This document shows positions 1 to 8,170 of a stretch of DNA of 64,000 bases, piece after piece (position 1 is the first letter of the stretch; the number at the start of each line of letters is the position of its first letter). The DNA comes from Algiphilus sp. (lineage in GTDB: Bacteria > Pseudomonadota > Gammaproteobacteria > Nevskiales > Nevskiaceae): assembly GCA_022763315.1 (NCBI GenBank), contig JALEHA010000098.1, positions 1-64,000 on the forward strand, in the 5' to 3' direction. Below the pieces are notes generated by a model. The model did not search any database, was not told where the DNA came from, and worked only from the letters and a program-made list of their open reading frames with translations. The position numbers were made by a program, and so were the translations under genes.

Positions 1-1
1 A

Positions 2-841
2 CGCCATGCGCGCCTGCGCGGGGGGCGCGAGCGCCTGTTCGCCGAGGTGCGCGGCTACGTCGCCGAGCGCCTCCAGCTCAACGGCAGCGCCTCGCTCGAG
101 CAGCTGCGCGACGGCCTGATGACCGACACCCCGCTGGCGCGCATCGACCGACGGGACTTCGAGCGCATGCGTCGGCTGGTGCAGCGGCTCGCGCGCCGGC
201 TGGCGGCACGCCACGCCCGGCGCCAGCGCCGCGGCCGGCTCGACCTGCGGCGCACGCTGGCGCGCAATGCGCCCTACGGCGGCGTCCCCTTCGAAACCTG
301 CTGGCGGCGGCGCCGCATCGACAAGCCGCGGCTCATCGTCGTCTGCGATGTATCGCGCTCGGTACAGGCGCATGCGCGCTTCCTGCTGCTGCTGGTCTAC
401 GGGCTGCGCGAGCTGCTGCCGGAGCTGCGCAGCTTCGCGTTCACCGATCACCTGGTCGACATCAGCGCCCGCTTCGATGCCGATCCGCCGCAGCTCGCCA
501 TCGAGCGCGTGCTCGACCAGGTCGGCGGCAGCGGCACCAACTACGGCAGCATGCTGCGCGACTTCGCGGCGCGCGAGCTGCCCGGGGTGGATCGCCGCAG
601 CGCGGTGATCTTTCTCGGCGATGCGCGCAATAACCGTGCGGCCCCGGAAACCGCGGTGCTGCGCAGCCTGCAGCAGCGCGCGCGGCGCGTGGTCTGGCTC
701 AACCCCGAGCCGCGCAGCCATTGGGGCCTGGGCGACTCCGAAATGCTGCGCTACGCGCCGTGCTGTGACGCGGTGCACGAGTGCGGCACGCTCGGCCAGC
801 TGGCGCGCGCGGTCGACAATCTGCTGAGCAAGACCGCATAG
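2..841 (+). CDS. CoxE-like VWA-domain protein, 5' end outside window
   Basis: The frame is open to the left edge, so the start lies upstream. A GTG at 47 is possible but would cut the family's usual N-terminal region. The N-terminal part is arginine-rich and helical. It is followed by a von Willebrand factor A fold with a MIDAS-like DVSRS motif (after RLIVVCDV), the GSGTNYG segment that supplies the MIDAS threonine, and FLGDARNN. This arrangement is typical of the CoxE/YehP-type VWA family, whose members usually act with a MoxR-type AAA ATPase in metalloenzyme maturation or protein complex remodelling. The ATPase partner, if present, would be upstream and is not visible. The family call is good; the cellular role is inferred. 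A perfect palindrome overlaps the stop codon. Confidence 0.8.
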   Translation, partial: RHARLRGGRERLFAEVRGYVAERLQLNGSASLEQLRDGLMTDTPLARIDRRDFERMRRLVQRLARRLAARHARRQRRGRLDLRRTLARNAPYGGVPFETCWRRRRIDKPRLIVVCDVSRSVQAHARFLLLLVYGLRELLPELRSFAFTDHLVDISARFDADPPQLAIERVLDQVGGSGTNYGSMLRDFAARELPGVDRRSAVIFLGDARNNRAAPETAVLRSLQQRARRVVWLNPEPRSHWGLGDSEMLRYAPCCDAVHECGTLGQLARAVDNLLSKTA

Positions 842-856
842 CGCGGCCGCGCTATG
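837..856. repeat. 20-bp perfect palindrome at the end of the VWA gene
   Basis: The sequence CATAGCGCGGCCGCGCTATG is a perfect inverted repeat spanning the TAG stop of the VWA gene. It could form a strong GC hairpin that attenuates or protects the transcript before the CoA-transferase gene. There is no T tract, so a classical intrinsic terminator is not supported. Confidence 0.45.
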
Positions 857-900
857 GCTGCCTCCTCCTCCCCTCCACCCGCCTATCGGAAAACCCTCTG

Positions 901-1998
901 ATGAACGCCAACCCCCTGCTGAGCGGCATCCGCGTGCTGGACCTCTCGCGCCTGCTTCCCGGCCCCTTCGCCACGCTGTACCTGGCCCAGCTCGGCGCCG
1001 AGGTCATCAAGATCGAGGAGCCGGGCACCGGCGACTACGCGCGGCAGATGCCGGGGCTGTTCGAGCAGGTCAACCGCGGCAAGAAATCCGTGGTCCTGGA
1101 CCTGCGTCAGGCCGCGGACGTCGAGCGCTTCAAGGCCATGGTCGCCACCGCAGATGTAGTCGTCGACACCTTCAGACCGGATGTGATGCCCAAGCTCGGC
1201 TGCGGCTACGACACGCTCAAGACCATCAATCCGCGCCTGGTCTACGCGGCCCTGACCGGCTACGGCCACAGCGGACCCTACCGCGACCGGCCCGGCCATG
1301 ACATGAACTATCGCGGCTACGCCGGCGAGCTGGAGCAGAACGGTCCTGCCGACGGCGCGCCGCTGGTCGGCGGTTTCCAGGTGGCCGACCTCGCCGGCGG
1401 CGGCCTGTCCTGCGCCATCGGCATCCTGGCTGCGCTGAACGGCGTGCGCGCCGGCGGGCCGGGCTGTTTCGTCGACGTGGCCATGCTCGACTGCACGCTG
1501 GCGCTGCAGGTCGCCACCCTGGCCGAGCTGCGCGAGCTGGGCCGGCCGCCGCGCCGCGGCGGCGGTCTGCTTTCCGGCGCCATGCCCAGCTACCACGTCT
1601 ATGAATGCGCCGACGGCCGCCACCTCGCCCTGGGCGCCTTCGAACGCAAGTTCTTCGTCAACTTCTGCAAGCTCGCCGGCCGCCCCGATCTGCTCGAGCT
1701 GCCGCACGGACCGGGTCCGGAGAGCCGCCCGCTGCGCGAAGCGGTGGCCGAGCTGGTCAGGACGCGCAGCCGGGACGAGTGGGAGCGCCTGCTCGCCGGC
1801 GAGGACACCTGTGCGTCGGCGATCCTGAGCATGGATGAGGTGCTGGAGAACGAACAGGTGCGTGCACGCGAGCTGATCCAGTGGGCCGAGGGCAAGCCGG
1901 CCTTCGGCATGCCCATCCGCTTTGACGGCGAGGCCCGTCCGGCGCTGGATCCGAGCCCGGTGCTGGGCGAGCACGACGAGGACCTGCCCGCTCGCTGA
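901..1998 (+). CDS. CaiB/BaiF family CoA transferase (AMACR-like)
   Basis: This 365-residue class III CoA transferase starts at ATG 901 (MNANPLLSGIRVLDLSRLLPG), which matches the usual N-terminus; an upstream GTG would add an unrelated tail. The signature LPGPFATLYLAQLGAEVIKIE lies near residues 18-38. The GHDMNYRGYAG segment near residue 138 contains the Asp and Tyr region where AMACR and family III transferases place catalytic residues. Members either racemise 2-methylacyl-CoA esters (AMACR) or move CoA between acids. AMACR-type members serve methyl-branched and steroid side-chain oxidation, which fits the acyl-CoA dehydrogenase-rich surroundings. Length is normal. Whether it is a racemase or a transferase cannot be decided here. 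Confidence 0.85.
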   Translation: MNANPLLSGIRVLDLSRLLPGPFATLYLAQLGAEVIKIEEPGTGDYARQMPGLFEQVNRGKKSVVLDLRQAADVERFKAMVATADVVVDTFRPDVMPKLGCGYDTLKTINPRLVYAALTGYGHSGPYRDRPGHDMNYRGYAGELEQNGPADGAPLVGGFQVADLAGGGLSCAIGILAALNGVRAGGPGCFVDVAMLDCTLALQVATLAELRELGRPPRRGGGLLSGAMPSYHVYECADGRHLALGAFERKFFVNFCKLAGRPDLLELPHGPGPESRPLREAVAELVRTRSRDEWERLLAGEDTCASAILSMDEVLENEQVRARELIQWAEGKPAFGMPIRFDGEARPALDPSPVLGEHDEDLPAR

Positions 1999-3109
1999 CG
2001 CGCCATCCGTCGGCGCATCCCTCACCGTCCGCTGCAGCGGACCGGGGCCGCGGCACACGCCATCTACGGGATATTGCTCCGCATGCGCCATACCGAGCGC
2101 GTTGCTGTCAGCGAGCTTGATGGGGCGGGCAGCCTCGAGCTTCGGGCTGATGCAAAAGGGCCAACGGGCGCAGTCGCCCGGTCCGGTGCGCGATGATACA
2201 GGGTGGAGCATCGGCGGAGGCCGCGGTAGGCACTGCGCGCCGACATGCATCGGCGGGGTGCGGCGCTGCGTGAACAGAATGGCGTTGTCGATGATGGAGC
2301 GCGGCATCATGCAATTGTTGCGGACGGTGACACGCTTGCGTCCGGGGAGCCAGCCGCACCGGCAGGCCGTTGACGGCCAGCGCACCTGTGAGTGCGTGAA
2401 TGCGCTGCGCGTCTATGACGTCACTGAAGCTGGCGCCCGGTGCCAGGCGGCTCGCCACCCTCAGGCGGGTGCCGGGCCGGCGACGGCCGCAGCCTTTCGG
2501 GGCGCAGACCATGCCCGGCATGATGTCGGCAGGAAGCTCGAGGCTTCCTATGGCGGATGCCACGCACGTCATCTGCCCCAGCGCCAGCCGGCAGCGGCGG
2601 CGTCGCGGGGGTGCAGCAGCAACCTGCAGCGCGCCGGCACCTTGACCAGCCGGCGTGTCTTGTGCGACCAGGGATTGTCGCTGCGCAGATGACTGCGTCC
2701 GATCAGCACCAGCCCCTCGGGCACCGGTAAGCCGGGCCGGGCCAGCGCATTTCCTCGGCGAGCATCGCCACCGGCAGCACCTCCATGAACCCGGGCAGGC
2801 CGCGCAGGCACTCGCCGCCGCGCTCGGCCTCGCCGCAGGCCTCGTCGCTGCCGCTGTCGGCCCGATGGTCGCCGCTGTGCTGCAGCGGCTGGCGCAGGCG
2901 GTTCCGGTCGGCCGCGGATACTGCAGCGCGATCGCCCCGGGGCCGATATTACGCGGTCCAGCGGGTACTGGCGATCGCCGCGGATCGAGCGGACAGGACC
3001 CGCACCCTCGCGTGCGCGGATCAAGGCGCACCGCGCTTCGCGCAGATGGCAGGTGCGAGCTTCAGGACCGCGCACCGGCCACTGGCGACCGTTGCTGGCC
3101 CGGTTAGCA
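1999..3109. other. 1.1-kb gap with no intact gene
   Basis: The interval lies between the convergent CoA-transferase and hydrolase genes. It contains a decayed molybdopterin oxidoreductase fragment on the minus strand at 2343-2790, described separately. I recognise nothing in 1999-2342 or 2791-3109. The long open frames crossing it on both strands have low-complexity Arg/Ala/Pro composition typical of GC-rich non-coding frames. Confidence 0.6.
2343..2790 (-). pseudogene. Molybdopterin oxidoreductase C-terminal relic, frameshifted
   Basis: Three minus-strand frames carry consecutive pieces of the C-terminal part of a molybdopterin oxidoreductase (formate dehydrogenase/nitrate reductase superfamily). 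One frame reads LPVAMLAEEMRWPGPAYRCP and stops. The next reads LVLIGRSHLRSDNPWSHKTR followed by RCRLLLHPRDAAAAG (2714 down to about 2600), which resembles the family's LIGRR-LRSNNSWMHN and RC-L-HP-DAA motifs. The third, from about 2570, reads LPADIMPGMVCAPKGCG, RRPGTRLRVASR and ALTGALAVNGLPVRL, matching the molybdopterin-dinucleotide-binding domain. At least two frameshifts separate the pieces and the catalytic N-terminal two thirds is gone. The family call rests on several motifs in order; the original substrate is unknown. Confidence 0.7.
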
Positions 3110-4024
3110 TCAGGCTACTTCAGGGAGCAGGTCGGTTCCGAAGATCAGGCGTTCGCGGAAGGCCAGGTAGTCCTGCGCGGCTTTCGCCGGGGTCTCCAGC
3201 ATGGGGATGTGGCCGACGCCCCTGAGCACCGTCGCGCTGCTGTTGGGCAGCAGCTCGCGCAGCACGCGCACGCAATCGACATGAACCAGGCGGTCCTCCT
3301 CACCCCAGAGAATATGCGTGGGCGTGGGCAGGTCCTTGAGCAACGCCTCCAGGTGCGGGGATTCCTCCAGAACTTCCTTGAACTGGCGCTGGCGCAGCGC
3401 GCTCGCGGCCAGCGCGCGGCGCGCCATCGCGTTGAGCACCCAGGCCGGGATGTGAGGCGGTCTGGACATGGCGTAGCGCAGGACGGTGCCGAACTGCTCG
3501 GGGGTCTGGGGCAGCAGCGGGTTGTGGCCGCCGGACTCGAGGGTTCTCAGCAGCTTGCTTGGCTCGGCGGTGAAGATGCCGGCGCTGTCGATCAGCCACA
3601 GGCTGGACAACTCGTCCGTGTACGTGGACGCGTACAGTGCGGCGATATAGCCACCCATCGAATTGCCGCCCAGGTGCGGTCGCATCACTCCCAGGTCGCC
3701 GAGAAAGCCGCGCAGCCGCTCGACGTGGTCTTGAACGCGGTAGCGCAGCGAGGCTGGTGCCTCGCTTTCGCCGAAGCCGGGCAGGTCCGGCACGATGATG
3801 CGGAAATGGCCGCGTAGGTGGCGGCACATGCGGGTCCAGTTGGACTTGTCGCCGCCGAATCCGTGGATCAGCACCAGCGGCGTCCGGTTGCCGCCGCTGT
3901 CGAGGTACACCCAGTTCAGCCCGCCGCTGCGCCGCTCGCGGCGCCTGAGCCCGGCGCAGCTCTGTTCGGCGTGCGTCGCGATGTCTACAGCGGTGTCGGA
4001 CAGCAGATTGCGGACGGTCTTCAT
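3110..4024 (-). CDS. Alpha/beta-fold hydrolase
   Basis: This 304-residue alpha/beta hydrolase starts at ATG 4024, which has AAGGAG eight bases upstream. HGFGG (54-58) forms the oxyanion region, GNSMGG holds nucleophile Ser122, Asp244 lies in GEEDRLV and His272 in GVGHIPMLE. Length and motifs fit the epoxide-hydrolase/C-C hydrolase/lipase branch (MhpC- and BchO-like). It follows the acyl-CoA ligase gene at 4049-5659 by 24 bases and is the last gene of a minus-strand operon. An ester or thioester hydrolase working with that ligase is plausible. The substrate is not predictable. No signal peptide is apparent, so it is probably cytoplasmic. Confidence 0.85.
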   Translation of the reverse strand: MKTVRNLLSDTAVDIATHAEQSCAGLRRRERRSGGLNWVYLDSGGNRTPLVLIHGFGGDKSNWTRMCRHLRGHFRIIVPDLPGFGESEAPASLRYRVQDHVERLRGFLGDLGVMRPHLGGNSMGGYIAALYASTYTDELSSLWLIDSAGIFTAEPSKLLRTLESGGHNPLLPQTPEQFGTVLRYAMSRPPHIPAWVLNAMARRALAASALRQRQFKEVLEESPHLEALLKDLPTPTHILWGEEDRLVHVDCVRVLRELLPNSSATVLRGVGHIPMLETPAKAAQDYLAFRERLIFGTDLLPEVA

Positions 4025-4048
4025 GACAGTACTCCTTTGCGGCGGCAC

Positions 4049-5659
4049 TCAGCCGCTGTAGAGGTCGCTGTAGCGCTCGCGCAGCGGCTGCTTCTGCACC
4101 TTGCCGGTGCTGGTCATCGGCAGCGTGTCGAGCAAGCGGATGGCCTTGGGCACCTCGAAGCCGCCGAGGTGAGCTTTGCAGTGCTCGACCAGCTCGGTCT
4201 CGCATGTTGAGTAGCCGGGCTTGAGGACCACGAAGGCCGTCACCGCCTCGATCCAGCGCGCGTGCGGCAGACCGACGACGGCGGCATTGGCCACGGCGGG
4301 ATGCTGCAGCAGCACCGCCTCGACCTTGACCGAAGGCACGTTCTCGCCGCCGGTCTTGATCATGTCCTTCTTGCGGTCCTTGAACAGCAGCTGGCCGTCG
4401 GCGTCCCACATGCCAAGATCGCCGGTATGGTGCCAGTCGAAGGCACGCGCACGCGCCGTGGCCTCGGGGTCGCGGTAGTAGCCGAGCATGACGTTGGGGC
4501 CGCGGTGGACGATTTCGCCGACCTCGCCGCGGCCGAGCAGGCGACCCTCGTCGTCCATGACCGCGGTGTCGTTGAGCACCGAGCTCACCCCCCAGTACGG
4601 CCCGAAGCGGCGCAGCTGCTCCTCGGGCCGGAAGGCCACGGTGAGCGGATACATCTCGGTCTGCCCGGAGCCCAGCATGAAGTTGGGGCAGAAGCGCTCG
4701 ATCAGCCGCCGCAGCAGGCTCTCCGCCATCGGGGCCATCGCGTACATACAAGTGCGCAGACTCGACAGGTCGCGCCGCGCAAAGCTGGGGTGCTCGAGCA
4801 TGGCCTGGTACATCAGCGGCAGCGCGAACAGGCGGGTGATGCGTTCGCGCTCGATGGCGTCGAGCACGGCCGCAGGATCGAAGCTGCGCATCAGGATCGT
4901 CGTCGCGCCGGCCATCAGCGAGCAGCACAGCAGCGTGTGCTGAGCGCAGTGGAACAGCGGCAGTACGGCGTTGGCGGTGTCGTCGCGGTACAGCCCCAGC
5001 TCGACCGCGTTGGCCAGCGCGGCCATCACCACCGCCAGATGGCATTGCATGACGCCCTTGGGGCGCCCGGTCGTGCCGCTGGTGTACATGATCTGGGCGA
5101 CGTCGCGGTCGCCGATCGCGACTTCCGGCTCGCGCGCCGGCTGGGCGTCCCGCGCCGCGGCGAATCCGGCATAGGCGCCGTCGGCCTCGCCCTCCACGAT
5201 GAAACGGCTGCGCAGGGGGATGTCGTCGAGCAGCTCGCGCAGGCCGGGGCGGGCCAGCACGGCGGCGTCGACCAGCAGGCAGCTGGCCTGCGCGTGCTCC
5301 AGGATGTAGCGCACGTCGTCCAGGCCCAGGCCGGTGTTGATCGGCACCCAGATCAGGCCGGCGCGGTGGATCCCGAAGAAGGCGGCTACGAAGTCGGCTG
5401 AATTGTTGCACAGCGTCGCCACCCGCTCGCCCGGCGCCAGGCCGGTGGCCAGCAGCGCGTTGGCGGTTGCGGATACGCGGTCATCGAGCGCGCCGTAGCT
5501 GAGGCGCGTGCCGCCGTCGACGAGCGCCGTGCGTGCGGGATCGCGCTGCGCCGTGCGCCGCAGGAAGTCGCCGATGGCCACGCGCGACAGGATCGTGGGC
5601 GGAGGTTCGATGCCGCCCATTACCGGCGCTGGGCTGGGGATCGTCGTTGCTGTCGTCAT
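4049..5659 (-). CDS. AMP-forming acyl-CoA ligase
   Basis: This 536-residue member of the ANL superfamily activates a carboxylic acid with ATP and CoA. The phosphate-binding loop YTSGTTGRPKG is at about 192-202, the A5 motif is GSGQTEMYP, the hinge/A8 motif is HHTGDLGMWD with KDRKKDMIKTGGENV, and the catalytic lysine lies in STGKVQK near the C-terminus. Motifs and length resemble CaiC- and FadD-type ligases. ATG 5659 has GGAGGG in front and lies two bases after the stop of the transglutaminase-like gene, so they are surely co-transcribed. The acid substrate is unknown; the neighbouring thioesterases and enoyl-CoA-reductase-like SDR suggest a fatty or branched acid. Confidence 0.92.
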   Translation of the reverse strand: MTTATTIPSPAPVMGGIEPPPTILSRVAIGDFLRRTAQRDPARTALVDGGTRLSYGALDDRVSATANALLATGLAPGERVATLCNNSADFVAAFFGIHRAGLIWVPINTGLGLDDVRYILEHAQASCLLVDAAVLARPGLRELLDDIPLRSRFIVEGEADGAYAGFAAARDAQPAREPEVAIGDRDVAQIMYTSGTTGRPKGVMQCHLAVVMAALANAVELGLYRDDTANAVLPLFHCAQHTLLCCSLMAGATTILMRSFDPAAVLDAIERERITRLFALPLMYQAMLEHPSFARRDLSSLRTCMYAMAPMAESLLRRLIERFCPNFMLGSGQTEMYPLTVAFRPEEQLRRFGPYWGVSSVLNDTAVMDDEGRLLGRGEVGEIVHRGPNVMLGYYRDPEATARARAFDWHHTGDLGMWDADGQLLFKDRKKDMIKTGGENVPSVKVEAVLLQHPAVANAAVVGLPHARWIEAVTAFVVLKPGYSTCETELVEHCKAHLGGFEVPKAIRLLDTLPMTSTGKVQKQPLRERYSDLYSG

Positions 5660-5661
5660 CG

Positions 5662-6396
5662 TCAGTCCCTCCGGTTGTCTTCCGGCTCACGAGTCGGCTC
5701 GGGGGCGGTCGCCTCCCGTTCGAAGTCTCCGCTGCGGGCTTGCCCAGCCCAGCCCGACATGCCCGGGTAGACCTCGGCCCAGACGCGGAAGATATCCTCT
5801 ACCGGCACGTCGACATAGCTGCCGCGATCGCGCAGGTATTCCATGTGCTGGCGGCCGGAGCGGTCGATGGGATGAAATACCGAGTCCTCGATGCCGTCGA
5901 ACTCCAGTGCGTGGATACCGGCTTTGTCGCACAGGCTTCTGTTGAACGCCGGCGTGCACTTGCGCCAGCGCTGCTCGACCCACAGCTCGGTATAGCCGTG
6001 GTAGACGAACTCGTCCGTGCCCATCATTGCCCGCAGGCGCGGGCTGGTTAGATGGTTGCGCACGTCGGCGAAGCGCAGGCGCGCCGGTATGCCGGCGGCG
6101 CGGGAGACGGCGGCGAGTAGTGTGGCCTTGCCGATGCAGAAGCCGGCGCCGGCTTCGAAGACCTCGCTGGCCTTGAAGCAGCGCCCGGACATTTCAATGG
6201 TGTAGGGGTCGTAGCGGAAACCGTCGCGCACCGCGTAGTACAGCGCCACGGCGCGCTCGCGGGCATCGCTCAGGCCCTCGGTCACACCCGCGGCCAGATC
6301 GCGGATGCCCGGATGATCGGCCTCGACATGCGGGCTGGGCGCCAGGCAGGCCGCGAGAGGGTCGGCCTGCTCCATGGTCCGGTCGGCCTGGCTCAT
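5662..6396 (-). CDS. Transglutaminase-like (papain-fold) protein
   Basis: The 244-residue product belongs to the bacterial transglutaminase-like superfamily. The catalytic Cys sits in GAGFCIGKATLLAA and the His in VYHGYTELWV, followed by a weaker Asp candidate in the EFDG segment, giving the Cys-His-Asp order of the fold. The start at 6396 forms an ATGA overlap with the SDR stop. A GTG nine bases upstream is possible. Such proteins are proteases, amidases or transglutaminases acting on peptide-like bonds; no membrane segment or signal peptide is visible. Its position between an SDR and an acyl-CoA ligase with tight coupling is unusual and suggests a role on a CoA-linked or amide-linked substrate, which is inference only. 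Confidence 0.8.
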   Translation of the reverse strand: MSQADRTMEQADPLAACLAPSPHVEADHPGIRDLAAGVTEGLSDARERAVALYYAVRDGFRYDPYTIEMSGRCFKASEVFEAGAGFCIGKATLLAAVSRAAGIPARLRFADVRNHLTSPRLRAMMGTDEFVYHGYTELWVEQRWRKCTPAFNRSLCDKAGIHALEFDGIEDSVFHPIDRSGRQHMEYLRDRGSYVDVPVEDIFRVWAEVYPGMSGWAGQARSGDFEREATAPEPTREPEDNRRD

Positions 6397-7253
6397 TGCA
6401 GGCACCGGGGCACGGTGGCGAGGGGGAAGCCGTCGAAGGGCGTGGAACGGTTCGTGGGGACCGGCTTCCAGGTGTGGCGGGCGTTGGGTACGCCGCCGTC
6501 CACCCGGATGCTGGACCCGTTGATGAAGGCGGCGCCCGGCGACAGCAGAAACACGATGGCGGCGGAAACCTCCGCCTCGTTGCCGTAACGGCCCAGTGGC
6601 ACCTTGTTCTTGAGCTGCCGCAGCTCGGCCTGCATGGCCTCGTCATAGGTGTCGAAACCGCTGGAGGCGATCCAGCCCGGCGCTACCGCGTTGACCCGCA
6701 CACCGGACTGCGCCCACTCGCAGGCGGTGGTCTCGGTGAAATTGAGCATGCCGGCGCGCGCCGCCCCGGTATGCGCCATCGTCGGCATTCCGCCCCAGAT
6801 GTCGGCGATGATGTTGACAATGCTGCCGCCGTGCGCCTCCATCCACTGGGTGTAGGCTTCGCGCGCGACGATGAAGCCGCCGGTGAGGTTGTTGCGGATC
6901 ACTGCCTCCCAGCCCTTGGTGCTCAGGTCCCTGACCGCGGAGGGGTACTGGCCGCCGGCATTGTTGACCAGGCCGTGAATGCCGCCATGGCGCTCGATGA
7001 CTTCGGCGATCATCTGGCGCACCATCGATTCCTCGCGGATGTCGCAGGCATGGCAGCTCACACGGCCGCCGGCGGCCTCGATCTCGCCGCGCACCGTCTC
7101 CAGTTTTTCGGGCTTGCGGCCGACGATGGCGACGCTGGCACCGAGGCTGGCGAGTTCGTGCGCGGTGCAGCGACCGATGCCACTGCCTCCGCCGGTGACG
7201 ATCACGGTCTGATCCGCGAACAGATCGGAACGATAGATGGAACGGTATTTCAT
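6393..7253 (-). CDS. SDR oxidoreductase, peroxisomal trans-2-enoyl-CoA reductase-like
   Basis: The 286-residue SDR starts at ATG 7253 behind AGGAGG. The Rossmann motif GGGSGIG and the NNAG motif are intact. The segment where classical SDRs carry YxxxK reads MAHTGAARAGMLNFTE. This resembles PECR, the NADPH-dependent trans-2-enoyl-CoA reductase, whose corresponding segment is HSGAARAGV, and 2,4-dienoyl-CoA reductases, which also lack the usual Tyr-Lys pair. It most likely reduces an enoyl-CoA or dienoyl-CoA. It overlaps the next gene by four bases and follows the thioesterase gene by 30 bases. The 30-residue C-terminal tail after VDGGVPNARHTW is longer than usual. Confidence 0.85.
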   Translation of the reverse strand: MKYRSIYRSDLFADQTVIVTGGGSGIGRCTAHELASLGASVAIVGRKPEKLETVRGEIEAAGGRVSCHACDIREESMVRQMIAEVIERHGGIHGLVNNAGGQYPSAVRDLSTKGWEAVIRNNLTGGFIVAREAYTQWMEAHGGSIVNIIADIWGGMPTMAHTGAARAGMLNFTETTACEWAQSGVRVNAVAPGWIASSGFDTYDEAMQAELRQLKNKVPLGRYGNEAEVSAAIVFLLSPGAAFINGSSIRVDGGVPNARHTWKPVPTNRSTPFDGFPLATVPRCLQ

Positions 7254-7283
7254 GAAAGCCTCCTCGACGGCTCGTTGAAGGGG

Positions 7284-7715
7284 TCAGCGCATCAGCACGT
7301 TCATCACGGCGACCGCGATGGGCTTGTCGGGCGCCGTCTGCCAGGCCTCGATGCGCAGATTGCTGACGCGCTTGCCGAGCTTGACCGGGTAGACATTGGC
7401 GTAGGTGTCCTGCGGGCGCCCGGAAAGCAGGTAATCGATGGCGAAGTCGATGGTCTTGGGGACGGCCAGCGCTTCGCCGCCCCACAACAGGTGCAGAATG
7501 CCGGCGCATTCCATGTAGCCGCCGATGGCGCCGCCGTGCAGGGCCGGCAGGGCCGGATTGCCGATGAGCTTCTGTTCGAAGGGCATCACGCAGGTGAAGG
7601 ATTCACCGCGTACCTCCACGCGCAGGCCCAGCATGCGGCTGAAGGGCAGGGTCTGCGGCAGCGCGGCCCAGTCGCCGCGGCTGCGGATATCGGTGAGGGT
7701 GTCGGCGAGGTTCAT
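7284..7715 (-). CDS. PaaI-family hotdog thioesterase (second of a pair)
   Basis: The 143-residue hotdog-fold protein starts at ATG 7715, which overlaps the stop of the preceding thioesterase gene as ATGA. The acyl-CoA thioesterase motif LPALHGGAIGGYMECAG lies near residues 57-72 and FAIDYLLSGR matches the family's D-YL-P strand. Members hydrolyse small or aromatic acyl-CoA thioesters in the cytoplasm. The adjacent 7712-8170 gene encodes a paralogous subunit with the same layout, so the two may form a heteromer. Substrate unknown. Confidence 0.85.
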   Translation of the reverse strand: MNLADTLTDIRSRGDWAALPQTLPFSRMLGLRVEVRGESFTCVMPFEQKLIGNPALPALHGGAIGGYMECAGILHLLWGGEALAVPKTIDFAIDYLLSGRPQDTYANVYPVKLGKRVSNLRIEAWQTAPDKPIAVAVMNVLMR

Positions 7716-8170
7716 GAGGGCTTCTGCGCTTCGGTGAAGGCGGGCTTGCCCGCGGTGAACATGAAGATGCCGACGCTGGTGGAGAGGGGGTTGTCGGCAT
7801 CGTCGTCGTAGGCCTGGCCGCGGACGAAGGCCAGCTCCTGGGTGAGCTTGTAGCAGTTCGCTGACGCGTAGACCTTGCGATGCGGCTGTGCCGGGCGCAG
7901 GTAGTCGATGCGCAGGTCCAGCGTGGCCATCGGCACGAACTTCCTGGTCCGGAAGTACACCGAGAAGCCGAAGCACACGTCCATGAGCGCGGTGATGGCG
8001 CCCCCGTGCAGCACACCGCTGTCGGGATCGCCGACCAGATCGTCGCGGTAGGGCAGGGCGATGACGCAGCCGCTGTCGGAGGCCGATACGGCTTCCATGC
8101 CCAGTAGGCCGGTATAGGGGGCAATGGCGAGGAACTGGTTCCAGGCTTCGGGGCGGTTGTGGTCGGTCAT
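7712..8170 (-). CDS. PaaI-family hotdog thioesterase (first of a pair)
   Basis: The 152-residue product (MTDHNRPEAWNQFLAIAPYT) shows the PaaI motif SGVLHGGAITALMDVCFG and the strand LRIDYLRPAQPHRKVYA. Both are hallmarks of hotdog acyl-CoA thioesterases. An in-frame GTG lies 66 bases upstream, but the family N-terminus starts near this ATG. No Shine-Dalgarno sequence is obvious. It is the first gene of a six-gene minus-strand set running to 3110. Its pairing with a second thioesterase through a 4-base overlap suggests joint assembly or divided chain-length specificity. Confidence 0.85.
   Translation of the reverse strand: MTDHNRPEAWNQFLAIAPYTGLLGMEAVSASDSGCVIALPYRDDLVGDPDSGVLHGGAITALMDVCFGFSVYFRTRKFVPMATLDLRIDYLRPAQPHRKVYASANCYKLTQELAFVRGQAYDDDADNPLSTSVGIFMFTAGKPAFTEAQKPS

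Noticed and set aside
883..2385. A 500-codon minus frame opposite the CoA-transferase gene
   Set aside because: It mirrors the third-position bias of the plus-strand gene and has no Shine-Dalgarno sequence or recognisable domain.
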